Below, in pieces: positions 54,153 through 64,000 of a stretch of 64,000 nucleotides of DNA. The notes under the pieces were generated by a model, which made no database searches, had not been told where the DNA came from, and was given only the letters and a program-made list of their open reading frames with translations. The first letter of the stretch is position 1. Each line of letters opens with the position of its first letter. Source of the stretch: Pectobacterium fontis (GTDB lineage: Bacteria; Pseudomonadota; Gammaproteobacteria; Enterobacterales; Enterobacteriaceae). The stretch spans positions 1 to 64,000 of the forward strand of contig NZ_JSXC01000018.1 in the NCBI RefSeq assembly GCF_000803215.1, given 5' to 3'. The translations under genes and the position numbers were made by a program.

Positions 54153-54199
54153 GCACATCTTTCCGCGCCAGAGTGGTGCGGAGAAGACGACATCTCCCC

Positions 54200-54226
54200 A
54201 AGCCCGCCTTGTTGCGGGTTTTTTCG
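54200..54226 (+). terminator. Terminator of folA
   Basis: Short stem CCCGC-cttgtt-GCGGG followed by TTTTTTCG, about 50 bp after the stop. The 5-bp stem makes it a weak but plausible terminator. Confidence 0.6.
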
Positions 54227-54351
54227 TTTCATATTTCTGTCATCGGCCATCGTTAGTATAAAAACAGGTCGTCTTTGTGTTGTTCAATTGAGGCGTAGTT
54301 CAATCGAAAGACACTTAAGCCGCTGTGTTTACTATCAAGGAAACCGTACGT

Positions 54352-54546
54352 ATGACGAATAGAAACAGCAATCTGAATTCTGACCGCCTGAGCGATCCTC
54401 GCCGCCGTGAATTACCGTCAGGCGGTGTAGATGCCGTGGGGCTGGCTGGGTTTCTTGGCGGTGGCATCTGGTCGATTCCCGCCGAGGAGCTAGCCGTTCC
54501 GCCATCCCAAAAAGTGCAGTCTGGGACGACTGTCCCCTTTCTTTGA
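54352..54546 (+). CDS. Small hypothetical protein between folA and apaH
   Basis: A 64-aa ORF from ATG 54352; AAGGAAA is 9-15 bases upstream. The sequence runs from a polar, charged N-terminus (TNRNSNLNSDRLSDPRRREL) to a Gly-rich, weakly hydrophobic middle (GVDAVGLAGFLGGGIWSIP) and a short C-terminus. I recognise no family. It has no signal peptide or clear membrane helix. It is the best ORF in the 425-bp folA-apaH gap and is convergent with apaH, but could be a chance ORF. Confidence 0.4.
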   Translation: MTNRNSNLNSDRLSDPRRRELPSGGVDAVGLAGFLGGGIWSIPAEELAVPPSQKVQSGTTVPFL

Positions 54547-54577
54547 CAGTGGCTCGGCTTGCCTTGGCGTGAATACA

Positions 54578-55435
54578 TCACGCATTCGGTGAGGGCGCGA
54601 TATTACCAGAGAGTTCGGTATTTGGTGACAGTGACGGTTGCGTAAAATAGCGTTTATCGTCCCAACGCAGCATCGTCAGATCCCCCCCCCAACAGCACCC
54701 GGTATCCAATGCATAAATGTTCTCCGGTGTGCCTTTCCCTTCCAGTGACGCCCAATGGCCGAACACAATCGCATATTCTCCGGTGATTTGGCTTGGCAAA
54801 TCAAACCATGGTTTTAGCAGGGAAGGCGCCTGACCTGGCGGCTCTTTGCAGAGCATATCCAACTGTCCTCCAGAGAAGCAGTAGCGCATACGGGTAAAGA
54901 CATTGGTGCTAAAGCGCAGGCGTGCCAGTCCACTCAGTTCTGGGCTCCAGTGGTTCGGCATATCGCCATACATGGCATCGAGGAAAAGCGGGTAGCTGTC
55001 GCTGCTCAGGATCGATTCAACTTCGCGTGCACACATCAGTGCTGTCGGCAGATCCCACTGTGGCGTGATGCCAGCATGCGCCATGACCAGCTTCAGATCG
55101 TCATCAGCCTGTAGGATCGGCTGGCGGCGTAGCCAGTTGATGAGTTCATCTGCATCCGGCGCGGTGAGGAGATCGTTGAGACGATCTTTCGGCTTATTGC
55201 GGCTGATACCGGCATAAACGGCCAGCAGGTGTAGATCGTGATTGCCAAGCACCATCCGAACAGAGGAACCGAGGGAACGCACGAAGCGCAGAACCTGAAG
55301 CGAATCCGGCCCGCGTGCGACTAAATCGCCGGTTAACCAAAGCGTATCTTGCTCAGGATTAAAGGAAACTTGCGCCAATAGCGCTTTGAGTTCCACTAAA
55401 CAGCCGTGGACATCGCCAACTAAATAGGTAGACAT
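54578..55435 (-). CDS. apaH: Symmetric diadenosine tetraphosphate hydrolase
   Basis: 285 aa (E. coli 280). A calcineurin-like metallophosphatase with GDVHG at 7-11, the [14 protein letters not shown] and GNHDLHLLA motifs and a C-terminal [10 protein letters not shown] segment. It splits Ap4A to two ADP and keeps dinucleoside polyphosphates (and RNA caps) low. Last gene of the lptD-surA-pdxA-rsmA-apaG-apaH operon, two bases after apaG. A run of nine G (54682-54690 as C on plus) codes within WGGD and is a possible slippage site. Confidence 0.96.
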   Translation of the reverse strand: MSTYLVGDVHGCLVELKALLAQVSFNPEQDTLWLTGDLVARGPDSLQVLRFVRSLGSSVRMVLGNHDLHLLAVYAGISRNKPKDRLNDLLTAPDADELINWLRRQPILQADDDLKLVMAHAGITPQWDLPTALMCAREVESILSSDSYPLFLDAMYGDMPNHWSPELSGLARLRFSTNVFTRMRYCFSGGQLDMLCKEPPGQAPSLLKPWFDLPSQITGEYAIVFGHWASLEGKGTPENIYALDTGCCWGGDLTMLRWDDKRYFTQPSLSPNTELSGNIAPSPNA

Positions 55436-55437
55436 AA

Positions 55438-55815
55438 TTAATGTATCAGTGAGGAGATAGCCAGACGGAATACGGGGATTGAAACCTGAAACGCTTTGCC
55501 CTGATGGTCAACCATGTGGTAGTGGCCCTCCATCGTGCCGAGAGGCGTTTCTATAACGGCACCGCTGGTATATTGGAACTCGCCGCCGGGCTGGATAATC
55601 GGCTGTTCGCCGACGACGCCTTCACCCTGAACTTCAGTCTGGCGACCGTTACCGTTGGTGATCAGCCAATAACGCCCCAAAAGCTGGATTTCATGACGCC
55701 CCAGATTGCGAACGGTAATCGTGTAAGCAAACACGAAACGTTCTTCATCAGGTTCCGATTGTGATTCCACGTAAACGCTCTGAACCTGTACACAAACACG
55801 GGGCGCATTAATCAT
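55438..55815 (-). CDS. apaG: ApaG domain protein
   Basis: 125 aa as in E. coli. A small beta-sandwich with [42 protein letters not shown] and the [20 protein letters not shown] motif. Its biochemical role is not settled; Mg/Co efflux phenotypes are described for Salmonella corD mutants. It is cotranscribed with rsmA and apaH. Confidence 0.94.
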   Translation of the reverse strand: MINAPRVCVQVQSVYVESQSEPDEERFVFAYTITVRNLGRHEIQLLGRYWLITNGNGRQTEVQGEGVVGEQPIIQPGGEFQYTSGAVIETPLGTMEGHYHMVDHQGKAFQVSIPVFRLAISSLIH

Positions 55816-55827
55816 GATGAACTCCAG

Positions 55828-56646
55828 TTATTCCTGTTTTGCAGGATGCTCGCTTAACCAGTTCGCCAAGCGGCAATATTGTTCAACGGTCACATTCTCT
55901 GCGCGGCTGGTGGCATCAATACCCAGCTCGGCGAGAACGTCTGGCGTGAACAGATTACCCAGACTGTTACGCAATGTTTTACGGCGCTGATTGAACGCTT
56001 CCGTCGTGATGCGGCTCAATACGCGAATATCACTAACCGGGTAGGGGATCTCGGCACGAGGCACGAGTCGCACGACGGCAGAATCCACTTTAGGTGCGGG
56101 CTTGAATGCTTCTGGTGGTACTTCAAGCACCGGAATTATCTGGCAATAATACTGTGCCATGACGCTTAGGCGTCCAAAGGCTTTGCTGTTCGGCCCCGCT
56201 ACCAAACGGTTAACCACTTCTTTCTGCAACATAAAGTGCATGTCGCGGATAGATTGAGTATAGGTGAACAAGTGGAACATCAGCGGGGTAGAAATATTAT
56301 ACGGCAAGTTGCCAAAAACGCGCAGCGGTTGTCCGGCTTGTTCAGCGAGCGCAGCGAAATCGATCGTCATGGCATCTTGCTGAATAATCGTCAGCTTATC
56401 TTTCAGCGTCGGATGCGTTTCCAACCGCGCGGCCAGATCCCTGTCCAGCTCAATCACGGTAAAACGATCCATCCGTTCGCCGACGGGGGCGGTAAGCGCG
56501 CCGAGTCCGGGGCCTATCTCGACAACCGCTTGTCCCGGCTGAGGATGAATGGCGGAAACGATGCTATCGATCACGAAGTGATCGTTTAAAAAGTTTTGCC
56601 CAAAACGTTTACGGGCGAAGTGACCTTGGTGTACGCGATTATTCAT
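55828..56646 (-). CDS. rsmA: 16S rRNA dimethyladenosine transferase
   Basis: 272 aa (E. coli KsgA 273). SAM-binding [15 protein letters not shown] (motif I), catalytic NLPYN (motif IV) and an FGQNFLND N-terminal motif mark the KsgA/Dim1 family. It dimethylates A1518 and A1519 of 16S rRNA in late 30S assembly. Loss of function gives kasugamycin resistance in E. coli. Its start overlaps the end of pdxA by 8 bp. Confidence 0.97.
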   Translation of the reverse strand: MNNRVHQGHFARKRFGQNFLNDHFVIDSIVSAIHPQPGQAVVEIGPGLGALTAPVGERMDRFTVIELDRDLAARLETHPTLKDKLTIIQQDAMTIDFAALAEQAGQPLRVFGNLPYNISTPLMFHLFTYTQSIRDMHFMLQKEVVNRLVAGPNSKAFGRLSVMAQYYCQIIPVLEVPPEAFKPAPKVDSAVVRLVPRAEIPYPVSDIRVLSRITTEAFNQRRKTLRNSLGNLFTPDVLAELGIDATSRAENVTVEQYCRLANWLSEHPAKQE

Positions 56647-57640
56647 TACTGTATTTTATCATTTTAATGGCAAGATTTAATGCCGTGATGAAGCTGCCGG
56701 AGTCGGCGTTGCCCGTTGCGGCCAGCTCAAGCGCTGTGCCGTGATCAACGGATGTGCGGGTAAACGGTAACCCCAGCGTGATATTAACGGCGCGCCCGAA
56801 GCCCTGATATTTCAGAACCGGTAGCCCTTGATCGTGGTACATCGCCAAAACGGCGTCAGCGTGTTGCAGGTACTTGGGTTGGAAAAGCGTGTCGGCAGGC
56901 AATGGCCCCACCAGCGTAATGCCCTGCTGGCGTAGTTCGTCCAGCGCAGGATTAATGACATCCAGCTCTTCACGCCCCATATGGCCACCTTCACCAGCAT
57001 GAGGATTTAACCCACAGACGTAAATTTGGGGTTGAGCAATGCCGAATTTTGTCTGCAAATCATGGTGCAAGATCGTGATGACTTCATGCAGGCTCTGGCG
57101 GGTAATGGCCGCAGAAACGGCCGCCAGCGGCAGATGCGTGGTTGCTAAAGCAACACGCAATTCTTCCGTCGCCAGCATCATGACGACACGGTCACAGTGG
57201 CTGCGATCGGCGAAAAATTCAGTATGTCCACTGAAAGGGACACCAGCATCGTTGATGATGCCTTTATGTACTGGGCCGGTAATCAGCGCGGCGAATTCGC
57301 CGTTCAGGCAGCCGTCACAGGCGCGCGCCAGAGTTTCAACAACATAAGTGCTGTTAGCGACATTCAATTGACCCGCAATAATGGTTGCGGGTGCGGCAAC
57401 TGGCAGGATGGTGAGGCTACCTGCCTGCTGTGGCTGTGCCGGATGACCGGGGTGATACTCACGCAGCGTCAGCGGCAGAGACAGTTGCAATGCGCGACTG
57501 AATAACAGGTCAGGATCCGCACAGCAAACCAGCTCCACTGGCCAGTCTTGCTGTGCGAGAGCAATCACCAGATCGGGGCCAATCCCGGCGGGTTCGCCGG
57601 GGGTGATCACAACGCGTGGTGTCTTGCTCTTAGTCTGCAT
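56639..57640 (-). CDS. pdxA: 4-hydroxythreonine-4-phosphate dehydrogenase
   Basis: 333 aa (E. coli 329). Conserved [12 protein letters not shown] at the N-terminus, [10 protein letters not shown] (metal-binding His), [13 protein letters not shown] and [38 protein letters not shown] motifs. It acts in the DXP-dependent pyridoxal 5-phosphate pathway, downstream of the step begun by Epd (also in this window). The ATG overlaps the surA stop by one base. Confidence 0.97.
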   Translation of the reverse strand: MQTKSKTPRVVITPGEPAGIGPDLVIALAQQDWPVELVCCADPDLLFSRALQLSLPLTLREYHPGHPAQPQQAGSLTILPVAAPATIIAGQLNVANSTYVVETLARACDGCLNGEFAALITGPVHKGIINDAGVPFSGHTEFFADRSHCDRVVMMLATEELRVALATTHLPLAAVSAAITRQSLHEVITILHHDLQTKFGIAQPQIYVCGLNPHAGEGGHMGREELDVINPALDELRQQGITLVGPLPADTLFQPKYLQHADAVLAMYHDQGLPVLKYQGFGRAVNITLGLPFTRTSVDHGTALELAATGNADSGSFITALNLAIKMIKYSNE

Positions 57641-58935
57641 TAGTGAGTTGCGCCATTAATCACTTTGACATAGGCCGACGCACGCTGCTCCTGCATCCAG
57701 GTTTGCGCTTCTTCAGCGAACTTACGATTAAAGATCATACGGTATGCCTGCTCTTTTTGTGCCGCGTCGGTTTTATCTACCTGACGGGTGTCCAGCAATT
57801 GAATCAGGTGCCAGCCAAAAGAGGAGTGAACAGGCTGACTGATTTCGCCTTTCTTCAGTTTCAACAGCGCATCGCGGAAGGCCGGATCGTACATATCTGG
57901 AGAGGCCCAACCCAGATCACCGCCCTGATTTGCAGAGCCAGGATCCTGGGAGAGCAGTTTGGCTTGTGCGGCGAAATCGGTACTGCCGTTTTTGATCTGC
58001 TGTGCCACTTCGGCGAGCTTGGCTTGCGCCTGACTATCCGTCATGACGACAGAAGGTTTGATCAGAATATGACGAGCGTGCGTTTCGGTGACCGATACGC
58101 TTTTGTTACCACCGCGAATATCGTTCACTTTCAGAATGTGGAAGCCCACACCAGAACGGATTGGGCCGACGATCTGGCCTTTTTGCGCCTGCGTTAAGCG
58201 TTCGGCAAACAGGGTTGGGATTTCTTGTAACTTGCCCCAGCCCATCTGGCCACCTTTCAGCGCCTGAGCGTCAGACGAATAGGTGATAGCCAGTTTACCG
58301 AAATCCGCCCCTTCATTGATTTGCTTCACCAGTGAGGTTGCCAGATTTTCCGCTTCATCCACCTGCTGCTGAGTGGGGTTTTCCGACAATGGGATTAGGA
58401 TATGGCTCAGGTTTAGTTCATCGTTTTCGCCGGTCTGGTTAGCGATCTGCTTAGCCAGCGTATCGACTTCCTGCGGGAGTACGGTAACACGACGACGGAC
58501 TTCGTTATTACGTACTTCCGAAATCAACATCTCTTTGCGAATCTGATTACGATAGGTGTTGTAGTTCAGACCTTCGTAAGCCAACTGGCTTTTTAGCTGA
58601 TCCAGTGACATCCGGTTTTGAGCGGCAATATTGCCAATCGCCTGTTCCAGTTGCTCATCGGTCACCTGGATACCCATTTTCTGCGCCATTTGCAGGATGA
58701 TGTTATCCATGATCAGACGATCGGTAATCTGATGGCGTAGCGTCGCATCATCCGGTAGTTGTTGTCCGGCCTGCTGAGCATTCAGTTTCACTGACTGCAA
58801 AAGGCCGTTGACATCACTTTCCAATACGACGCTGTTATCGACCACTGCTGCGACTTTATCAACCACCTGTGGTGCTGCGAACGCGGTAGAGGCACTCAGT
58901 GCCAATCCGAGAATAAGCGTTCTCCAGTTCTTCAT
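57640..58935 (-). CDS. surA: Periplasmic chaperone / peptidyl-prolyl isomerase SurA
   Basis: 431 aa (E. coli 428). A signal peptide ([21 protein letters not shown]) precedes an N-terminal chaperone region and two parvulin domains (about 175-276 and 286-385; [14 protein letters not shown] and [17 protein letters not shown]). It escorts outer-membrane proteins, LptD among them, to the BAM complex. The gene lies 74 bp downstream of lptD in the same operon. Confidence 0.97.
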   Translation of the reverse strand: MKNWRTLILGLALSASTAFAAPQVVDKVAAVVDNSVVLESDVNGLLQSVKLNAQQAGQQLPDDATLRHQITDRLIMDNIILQMAQKMGIQVTDEQLEQAIGNIAAQNRMSLDQLKSQLAYEGLNYNTYRNQIRKEMLISEVRNNEVRRRVTVLPQEVDTLAKQIANQTGENDELNLSHILIPLSENPTQQQVDEAENLATSLVKQINEGADFGKLAITYSSDAQALKGGQMGWGKLQEIPTLFAERLTQAQKGQIVGPIRSGVGFHILKVNDIRGGNKSVSVTETHARHILIKPSVVMTDSQAQAKLAEVAQQIKNGSTDFAAQAKLLSQDPGSANQGGDLGWASPDMYDPAFRDALLKLKKGEISQPVHSSFGWHLIQLLDTRQVDKTDAAQKEQAYRMIFNRKFAEEAQTWMQEQRASAYVKVINGATH

Positions 58936-59009
58936 ACCTTTCCCATTATTTCATCCGCAAGGCGGGTTAAAAGTTCCAACGTTTCAGTGAGACAGCCTGT
59001 TATGACACA

Positions 59010-61382
59010 TCAGAATGCGCGCTGGTAAGGTAAAATACCTGAGCGCAGCATTTTTTCGGAACCCAGACTGTAATCGCTGCTTAAACCGCGTAATTCGATA
59101 TTGAATGACACTTTGTTGTCGTATTCGCTGCTGCGGCTGGCACTGTTCCAGTCGGTAATTTTACGTTCATAACCGACGTTAACGGCCCAACAACAGGTAT
59201 TGTACTGTAAACCAATAAGCTGGTTTGCCGGCTGATTGGCCTTGGTGTCGTAGTAATACGCCCCGACAACAGCCCAACGTTCGACGATCGGCCAGCTCGC
59301 GGTGATACCCACCTGTGAGATGCCCTGCTGGAAGCCTGGGTTCCTGACATTGGGAATCATATCCTGAATATATTCAGGGCTGGCATAACGATAGTTTAGC
59401 TGCACCAAACGTTCCGCATCGCGGCGGTATTCTAACACGGCGTCACCCAGCGCGACTTCGTTCAGACGATTGTCATATTGCAGACCACCGCGAACACCCC
59501 ACCTGTCATCGATTCTCAGGAAGGAGTCACCTGCCCACACCTGGCTACCGTTGTTATCACTTTTATCGAGTGACGTATTGAGGTCACCGGTGCGTGGACG
59601 ATCGAAGTAATAGATTTGACCAATAGAAGCGTTAAAACGTTCAACCAATGTATCATCATAAATCCGCGTGGTGACACCCGTTACCAGTTGATTGGCGGAG
59701 GCGATACGGTCCAGACCGCTGTAGCTGCGATCGCGGAACAGGCCAGAATAGTCGGTCTGCATCAGCGTTGAGTCATAAATATGGATACTGCTTTGATCGC
59801 GATAGGGCACGTACAGGTATTGTGCGCGAGGCTCCAGCGTTTGGGTATAGGCCTGCGACCAGTCCATTTCGCGTTCAAAAACCATTTTGCCGTCGACTTT
59901 ATACTGTGGAATGACTCGATTCACCGAATCTTTCAGTGCATTTTTCGAGTCTTGTATCTCTTGCGTATCGCTTGGTGTTGCACGGTAACGGTCCAGGTTA
60001 TCCTGTTGGTAGTGCGTTGCTAAGAGTTTGGCTTCGGTATTCAGGCTGGCCCAGCGGTTTGCCAGCGGGAGGTTCAGCGTTGGCTCAACATGCAGGCGCG
60101 TTGTTTCTGGCCTATTGTCGTTAACGTTAGTAAATTTTACCGCCTGACCATAAAGGTGCATATCAACCGGGCCGATATCATTCTGATAATAATTAATATC
60201 AAGCTGTGGTTCTGCGCGGTAGACATCACGACTGGTCGCATTGGAGAAGACCTGGAACTGTTTGGTGGACAGTGTGGTGTTCCAGTTTTGGTTCGCATAG
60301 CCCGCACTGAGTTTTTGGGTGACGTAACCGTCGGTGGTTGAACCGTAATGTGAGTCCAGATCGGTGAAGTAGCGGTCATCGCTGACTTTGGTGTAGTCTG
60401 CGCTAAAACGCCATACCTGATCCATCACGCCGTTGTGGCCCCAATGGAATAGCCAACGGGTGTCGTTGCTATCCTGCGGTGCGACTTTGGCGTATTCATT
60501 GTCGCTGGGCAACCAGTCGAATTGAATCACACCGAGACCCGGAGTGGTCAGGTAACGGAATTCGTTCTGCCACTGAACACCGCGTCGCGTTTGCAGATGC
60601 GGAGTGAGGGTAGCGTCAAAATTAGGGGCGATATTCCAGTAATACGGCGTCAGCAATTCAAAGCCATTGCTGCTACCATATTTCGCATTGGGGATGAGGA
60701 AGCCTGAGCGTCGTTTATCGCCGATAGGAAGCTGCAAATACGGGCTATAGAACACAGGTACGCCACCAATCTTGAAACGCGCGTTCCAGATTTCGGCAAC
60801 CTGCTCTTCTCTGTCTTGAATCACTTCCGAACCGACGACACTCCAGCTATTATCTCCCGGCAGACAGGACGTGAAGGAGCCGTTTTCCAAAATGGTGTAG
60901 CGATTGCTGTCACGCATTTTCATTTTGTCGGCGGAACCACGCCCTTGACGTCCCACCATCTGATAGTCGCCTTCATAGACGTCGGTATCTTTGGTGTTCA
61001 GATTGGCCCAGGCTTTCGGGCCTTTAAGGGTGACCTGATTGTCGTCGTAGTGGACATTTCCCGTTGCGGTAATGCTACGTGTGGGTGTGCTACCCTGTGT
61101 GGCTGGGGTTAACTGGTTCAGTTCCACCTGTTCGGCGGTCATGACGCTGTTGCCCTGCTGAATGTGAACATTGCCGGTGAATTTGGCGTTGTCTGGGTAG
61201 CTGGCTTCGGTTTTGTCGGCCTGAATATTGACCGGCAACTGATTAGGATCGCCAGTTACCAGCGGTCTGTTGTACGTAGGTACACCCAGCATGCACTGTT
61301 CAGCGAGATCGGCCAGCGCGTGCTGGCTGTAAAGCGCCGACCAAACCAGAGTGGCCAGCAGAGTTGGGAAACTTTTTTTCAT
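59010..61382 (-). CDS. lptD: LPS-assembly outer-membrane protein LptD
   Basis: 790 aa (E. coli 784) from the ATG at 61382 ([20 protein letters not shown]), which starts a signal peptide ending near ALA; the frame to 61418 is an unlikely extension. An N-terminal OstA/beta-jellyroll domain ([24 protein letters not shown]) leads into a C-terminal beta-barrel ending in YQRAF with the aromatic terminal residue. Disulfide cysteines are seen at Cys30, SFTSCLPGD and the NTCCWAV pair. With LptE it inserts LPS in the outer leaflet. Confidence 0.96.
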   Translation of the reverse strand: MKKSFPTLLATLVWSALYSQHALADLAEQCMLGVPTYNRPLVTGDPNQLPVNIQADKTEASYPDNAKFTGNVHIQQGNSVMTAEQVELNQLTPATQGSTPTRSITATGNVHYDDNQVTLKGPKAWANLNTKDTDVYEGDYQMVGRQGRGSADKMKMRDSNRYTILENGSFTSCLPGDNSWSVVGSEVIQDREEQVAEIWNARFKIGGVPVFYSPYLQLPIGDKRRSGFLIPNAKYGSSNGFELLTPYYWNIAPNFDATLTPHLQTRRGVQWQNEFRYLTTPGLGVIQFDWLPSDNEYAKVAPQDSNDTRWLFHWGHNGVMDQVWRFSADYTKVSDDRYFTDLDSHYGSTTDGYVTQKLSAGYANQNWNTTLSTKQFQVFSNATSRDVYRAEPQLDINYYQNDIGPVDMHLYGQAVKFTNVNDNRPETTRLHVEPTLNLPLANRWASLNTEAKLLATHYQQDNLDRYRATPSDTQEIQDSKNALKDSVNRVIPQYKVDGKMVFEREMDWSQAYTQTLEPRAQYLYVPYRDQSSIHIYDSTLMQTDYSGLFRDRSYSGLDRIASANQLVTGVTTRIYDDTLVERFNASIGQIYYFDRPRTGDLNTSLDKSDNNGSQVWAGDSFLRIDDRWGVRGGLQYDNRLNEVALGDAVLEYRRDAERLVQLNYRYASPEYIQDMIPNVRNPGFQQGISQVGITASWPIVERWAVVGAYYYDTKANQPANQLIGLQYNTCCWAVNVGYERKITDWNSASRSSEYDNKVSFNIELRGLSSDYSLGSEKMLRSGILPYQRAF

Positions 61383-61567
61383 ACGTGGTATCAGGTGTTC
61401 CGTCATCAGGGGCATCATGCCGGCAAACGGTCAGAGACTATATCACTCGTTAGCGTTGCGCCAGTGTTAAATCCCCACCGCTTATACGCACCGCCGTTAG
61501 GTGCAAAGATAAATGACGGGTATGATAAAGCAATTTTGGGCTGACGGCATGAGGATTTGAGGAGTAT
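61383..61567. other. lptD-djlA divergent promoter region
   Basis: 185 bp with both promoters. On the minus strand TCTGA near 61433 is preceded 17 bp upstream by GCAACGC, which is only a weak fit to a sigma-E promoter; E. coli lptD-surA is sigma-E dependent. Confidence 0.3.
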
Positions 61568-62443
61568 ATGCGGTATTGGGGAAAGTTGCTGGGGTTAGCG
61601 CTGGGGATCGTCTCAAGTGCTGGCATCTGGGGAATGATCATGGGCTTACTGATGGGGCATTGGATTGACAAAGCCCGGGCATCACGTCGCCGTGATTATT
61701 TCTCCGCGCAGTCTACCCGTCAGTCATTGTTCTTTCTCACGACCTTTCAGGCTATGGGACATCTGACCAAATCCAAAGGTCGGGTGACGGAAGCCGATAT
61801 CAAGATCGCCACCAAAATGATGGATCGTCTTGAGCTGTTTGGTGAGGCGAGAACTGCCGCTCAGCGGGCTTTTCGCGAGGGAAAAGCCGGTCATTTCCCT
61901 TTGCGGATAAAATTGCGCAAGCTACGCGATGCCTGTCTGGGACGTTTTGATTTAATTAAGATGTTTCTGGAAATTCAGCTTCAGGTCGCGTTTGTGGATG
62001 GCGTCTTGCATCCGAACGAACGACGCGTGTTATACGTGATTGCCGATGAGCTGGGCGTGACGCGTGAGCAGTTTGAGTTCTTTCTGCGGAATATGGAAAG
62101 TACCACGGGGCAGCAATCGCGGCAGAACCAGTCACGCCAAAACGGTAAATCGCATCAACGCCGCAGTAATGGCTATTCCAACGGACACTCTTATGGTGGT
62201 CAGCGTCCCGCTTCGCCCCCGCGTGGGCCAACCGTTGAAAGTGCCTGCCGAACGTTAGGCGTGCGCAGCAGTGATGACGCGGCGACGATTAAACGGGCTT
62301 ATCGCAAACTCATGAGTGAACATCATCCCGATAAGCTGGTCGCCAAGAAGCTTTCGCCGAGGATGATGGAGATGGCCAAACGCAAAGCGCAGGATATCCA
62401 GGCCGCTTACGAACTGTTGAAAAGCGCGAATCAGGCAAAATAA
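61568..62443 (+). CDS. djlA: Membrane-anchored DnaJ-like co-chaperone DjlA
   Basis: 291 aa (E. coli 271). A single N-terminal membrane segment ([24 protein letters not shown]) is followed by a TerB-like domain ([35 protein letters not shown]), a Gln/Ser/Asn-rich linker (about 183-222) and a C-terminal J domain with HPD in SEHHPDKLV. It stimulates DnaK and links to Rcs/colanic acid signalling in E. coli. Divergent from lptD. Confidence 0.95.
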   Translation: MRYWGKLLGLALGIVSSAGIWGMIMGLLMGHWIDKARASRRRDYFSAQSTRQSLFFLTTFQAMGHLTKSKGRVTEADIKIATKMMDRLELFGEARTAAQRAFREGKAGHFPLRIKLRKLRDACLGRFDLIKMFLEIQLQVAFVDGVLHPNERRVLYVIADELGVTREQFEFFLRNMESTTGQQSRQNQSRQNGKSHQRRSNGYSNGHSYGGQRPASPPRGPTVESACRTLGVRSSDDAATIKRAYRKLMSEHHPDKLVAKKLSPRMMEMAKRKAQDIQAAYELLKSANQAK

Positions 62444-62524
62444 TCCGCATTTTTCCTCTCTTTTTACTTCTCTGTTTTACCGTTCTACCAACCCAGATGT
62501 ACAAATCCTGTCAACGCGTTTATC

Positions 62525-63178
62525 TCAGAAATCCGCTTCGCAGCGAAAGTGCATTGGCGTATTGAAAGCCGGATGCGTGATAGCCAGTTCTTGCGCGTGT
62601 AGTAACAGGCGAGGGGCCAACGCTTTGGCGTCGGGATGGGCATAGAAGCCATCGCCGAGGATAGGGTGGCCGAGTGCCAGCAGATGGACGCGCAGTTGAT
62701 GGGAGCGACCGGTAATCGGCATCAGTTTGACGCGCGTCGTACCGTCCTCATCCCGTGAGATCACCTGATATTCAGTCTGTGCCGCTTTGCCTTCTTCAAA
62801 GCAGACCTTCTGTTTCGGGCGATTTGGCCAGTCGCAGATCAGCGGCAGATCGATAACGCCTTCATCCTGTTCCATATGTCCCCAGACGCGGGCAAGGTAG
62901 GATTTCTTTGGTTCACGCTCGCGAAACTGACGCTTTAATTCGCGTTCGGCGGCTTTCGTCAGTGCGACAGCGATCACACCGCTGGTCGCCATATCCAGAC
63001 GATGCACCGATTCGGCTGTTGGGTAATCCGCCTGAATACGGCTCATCACGCTGTCTTTGTGTTCAGGCGCACGGCCTGGAACCGACAGCAGACCGCTGGG
63101 TTTATTCACCACCATGATGTGCTGATCCTGATACAGAATGTGCAGCCAGGGATCGGTAGGCGGGTTATAGGGTTCCAT
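62525..63178 (-). CDS. rluA: Dual 23S rRNA/tRNA pseudouridine synthase RluA
   Basis: 217 aa (E. coli 219) from ATG 63178 (MEPYNPPTDPWLHILYQDQHI) with AAGGTG upstream; the open frame to 63328 crosses an intergenic repeat and is not conserved. The catalytic Asp is in SVHRLDMATSG; RPKQKVCFEEGK and GRSHQLRVHLLALGHPILGD follow. It makes pseudouridine 746 in 23S rRNA and 32 in some tRNAs. Confidence 0.96.
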   Translation of the reverse strand: MEPYNPPTDPWLHILYQDQHIMVVNKPSGLLSVPGRAPEHKDSVMSRIQADYPTAESVHRLDMATSGVIAVALTKAAERELKRQFREREPKKSYLARVWGHMEQDEGVIDLPLICDWPNRPKQKVCFEEGKAAQTEYQVISRDEDGTTRVKLMPITGRSHQLRVHLLALGHPILGDGFYAHPDAKALAPRLLLHAQELAITHPAFNTPMHFRCEADF

Positions 63179-63213
63179 CGGGGCACCTTTCAGGCAACAT
63201 ATAATGTGTGATA

Positions 63214-63264
63214 TTAGGGAGAACACGGGGATGAGGTTCCCGCAGGGAGGCCTCGCCCCGTGGT
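63214..63264. repeat. Structured intergenic repeat, copy 2
   Basis: CACGGGG (63224-63230) and CCCCGTG (63256-63262) enclose gatgaggttcccgcaggga, a core identical over 19 bases to copy 1 at 530-549. The hairpin has the same nested layout, GAGG-tt-CCC-gca-GGG-agg-CCTC. It lies in the 168-bp gap between rapA and rluA. Outer arms of copy 1 are not well conserved here. Confidence 0.75.
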
Positions 63265-63346
63265 ATGCCCGTGTATCTCGATTTTGCAAACAACATGCCG
63301 TTTTAGCAGCGGTATGGCGTGATGCCAATACCGCTGTCAGAAACGC

Positions 63347-64000
63347 TTACTGGTGCGTCACCACCACCAGACGGATCGCATCCAGACGCCAGTTGGCTTC
63401 ATGGAGATTGCTTAGTACCTGTTCACGCTGGTTTTCCAGCGCTGTCAGTTCATCTTCACGAATGTTGGGGTTAACGGCTTTTAGCGCTTCCAGACGTTCC
63501 AGTTCGCGGCGCAATTGCAGGTCGGCCTGCTCCTGAGCCTCGGCGATAAGCTGGCGTGCCTGCGTTTCTACCAGCGCTTCCGCCTGTTGCAACATGGCAT
63601 GAACATCGGCCTGTACCGCATTCACCAGCTTGCTGGACGTATGACGGTTTACCGCATTAAGCTGGCGGTTGAAGCTTTCAAACTCAACCTGTGCCGCCAG
63701 ATTGGTGCCTTTACGGTCCATCAGCAGGCGAACCGGCGTTGGCGGCAGGAAACGGGTCAGTTGCAGGTGTTTCGGCGCCTGCGCTTCCACAACGTACACC
63801 AGTTCCGCCAGCAGCGTGCCGACCGGTAACGCTTTATTTTTCAATAATGACACCGCGCAGCTTCCAGTATCACCGGATAGCACCAGATCCAGCCCGTTAC
63901 GGATCAGCGGGTGTTCCCAACTGATAAACTGGGCGTCTTCACGCGAGAGCGCCTGATCGCGATCGAACGTGATCGTGCAGCCGTCCTGTGGCAAACCGGG
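63347..64000 (-). CDS. rapA: RNA polymerase-associated ATPase RapA, C-terminal part
   Basis: Open from the window edge to the stop at 63347, so only the last 217 residues are present. The sequence ([79 protein letters not shown]) is the C-terminal region of the Swi2/Snf2-type protein RapA (HepA), which recycles RNA polymerase. The helicase domains lie outside the window. Order djlA-rluA-rapA as in E. coli. Confidence 0.95.
   Translation of the reverse strand, partial: PGLPQDGCTITFDRDQALSREDAQFISWEHPLIRNGLDLVLSGDTGSCAVSLLKNKALPVGTLLAELVYVVEAQAPKHLQLTRFLPPTPVRLLMDRKGTNLAAQVEFESFNRQLNAVNRHTSSKLVNAVQADVHAMLQQAEALVETQARQLIAEAQEQADLQLRRELERLEALKAVNPNIREDELTALENQREQVLSNLHEANWRLDAIRLVVVTHQ

Noticed and set aside
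61383-61567. Possible sigma-E promoter of lptD-surA
   Set aside because: Only TCTGA and four of seven -35 bases fit; expected from E. coli knowledge, but the sequence match is too weak to call.

Overview
The window is chromosomal DNA of a gammaproteobacterium of the order Enterobacterales. Gene content, gene order and protein sequences closely follow Escherichia coli, but differ in ways typical of soft-rot Pectobacteriaceae, so a Pectobacterium-like organism is the best guess (inference; no species marker was tested). About nine tenths of the window is coding. No tRNA, rRNA, insertion sequence, prophage or CRISPR array was found.

Layout. (1) 1-10412: central carbon metabolism and neighbours: end of tktA, epd-pgk-fbaA, mscS, argO, yggE, argP, rpiA, serA. 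This is the block near 66 min on the E. coli map. (2) 10413-12712: a junction region with a decayed zinc-type alcohol dehydrogenase and an intact chemoreceptor gene behind a FliA-like promoter. (3) 12713-22080: ettA, slt, trpR, yjjX, gpmB, rob, creA, arcA, yjtD. This is the block that ends the E. coli map at 100 min, but without creBCD. (4) 22081-27190: the threonine operon with its leader peptide and attenuator. (5) 27191-41000: yaaA, talB, a diguanylate cyclase, mog, an MHS-family transporter, satP, dnaK-dnaJ, nhaA (without nhaR), rpsT and ribF. (6) 40693-51414: ileS-lspA-fkpB-ispH, dapB, carAB. (7) 51501-53571: a LysE-type exporter and the YjjP-YjjB succinate exporter pair, placed between carB and folA. 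(8) 53670-64000: folA, a small unknown ORF, the lptD-surA-pdxA-rsmA-apaG-apaH operon, djlA, rluA and the C-terminal part of rapA.

How the genes work together. The left part serves glycolysis/gluconeogenesis and the pentose phosphate pathway (tktA, rpiA, talB, epd, pgk, fbaA) and is marked by a Cra-like operator before epd. Amino acid and nucleotide precursor synthesis is represented by serA, thrABC, dapB and carAB, with visible control elements: a Thr/Ile attenuator, a trp operator, a PurR-like box and two ArgR boxes. Protein and envelope quality control is represented by dnaKJ (with a sigma-32 promoter), djlA, surA, lptD, lspA, fkpB and slt.

Nothing in the window amounts to a clearly new multi-gene system. 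The most interesting non-standard signals are a structured intergenic repeat present in two copies with a compensatory base-pair change (around 514-571 and 63214-63264), a GC-rich inverted-repeat region after thrC, the synteny junction with an ADH pseudogene, and a small uncharacterised ORF between folA and apaH.
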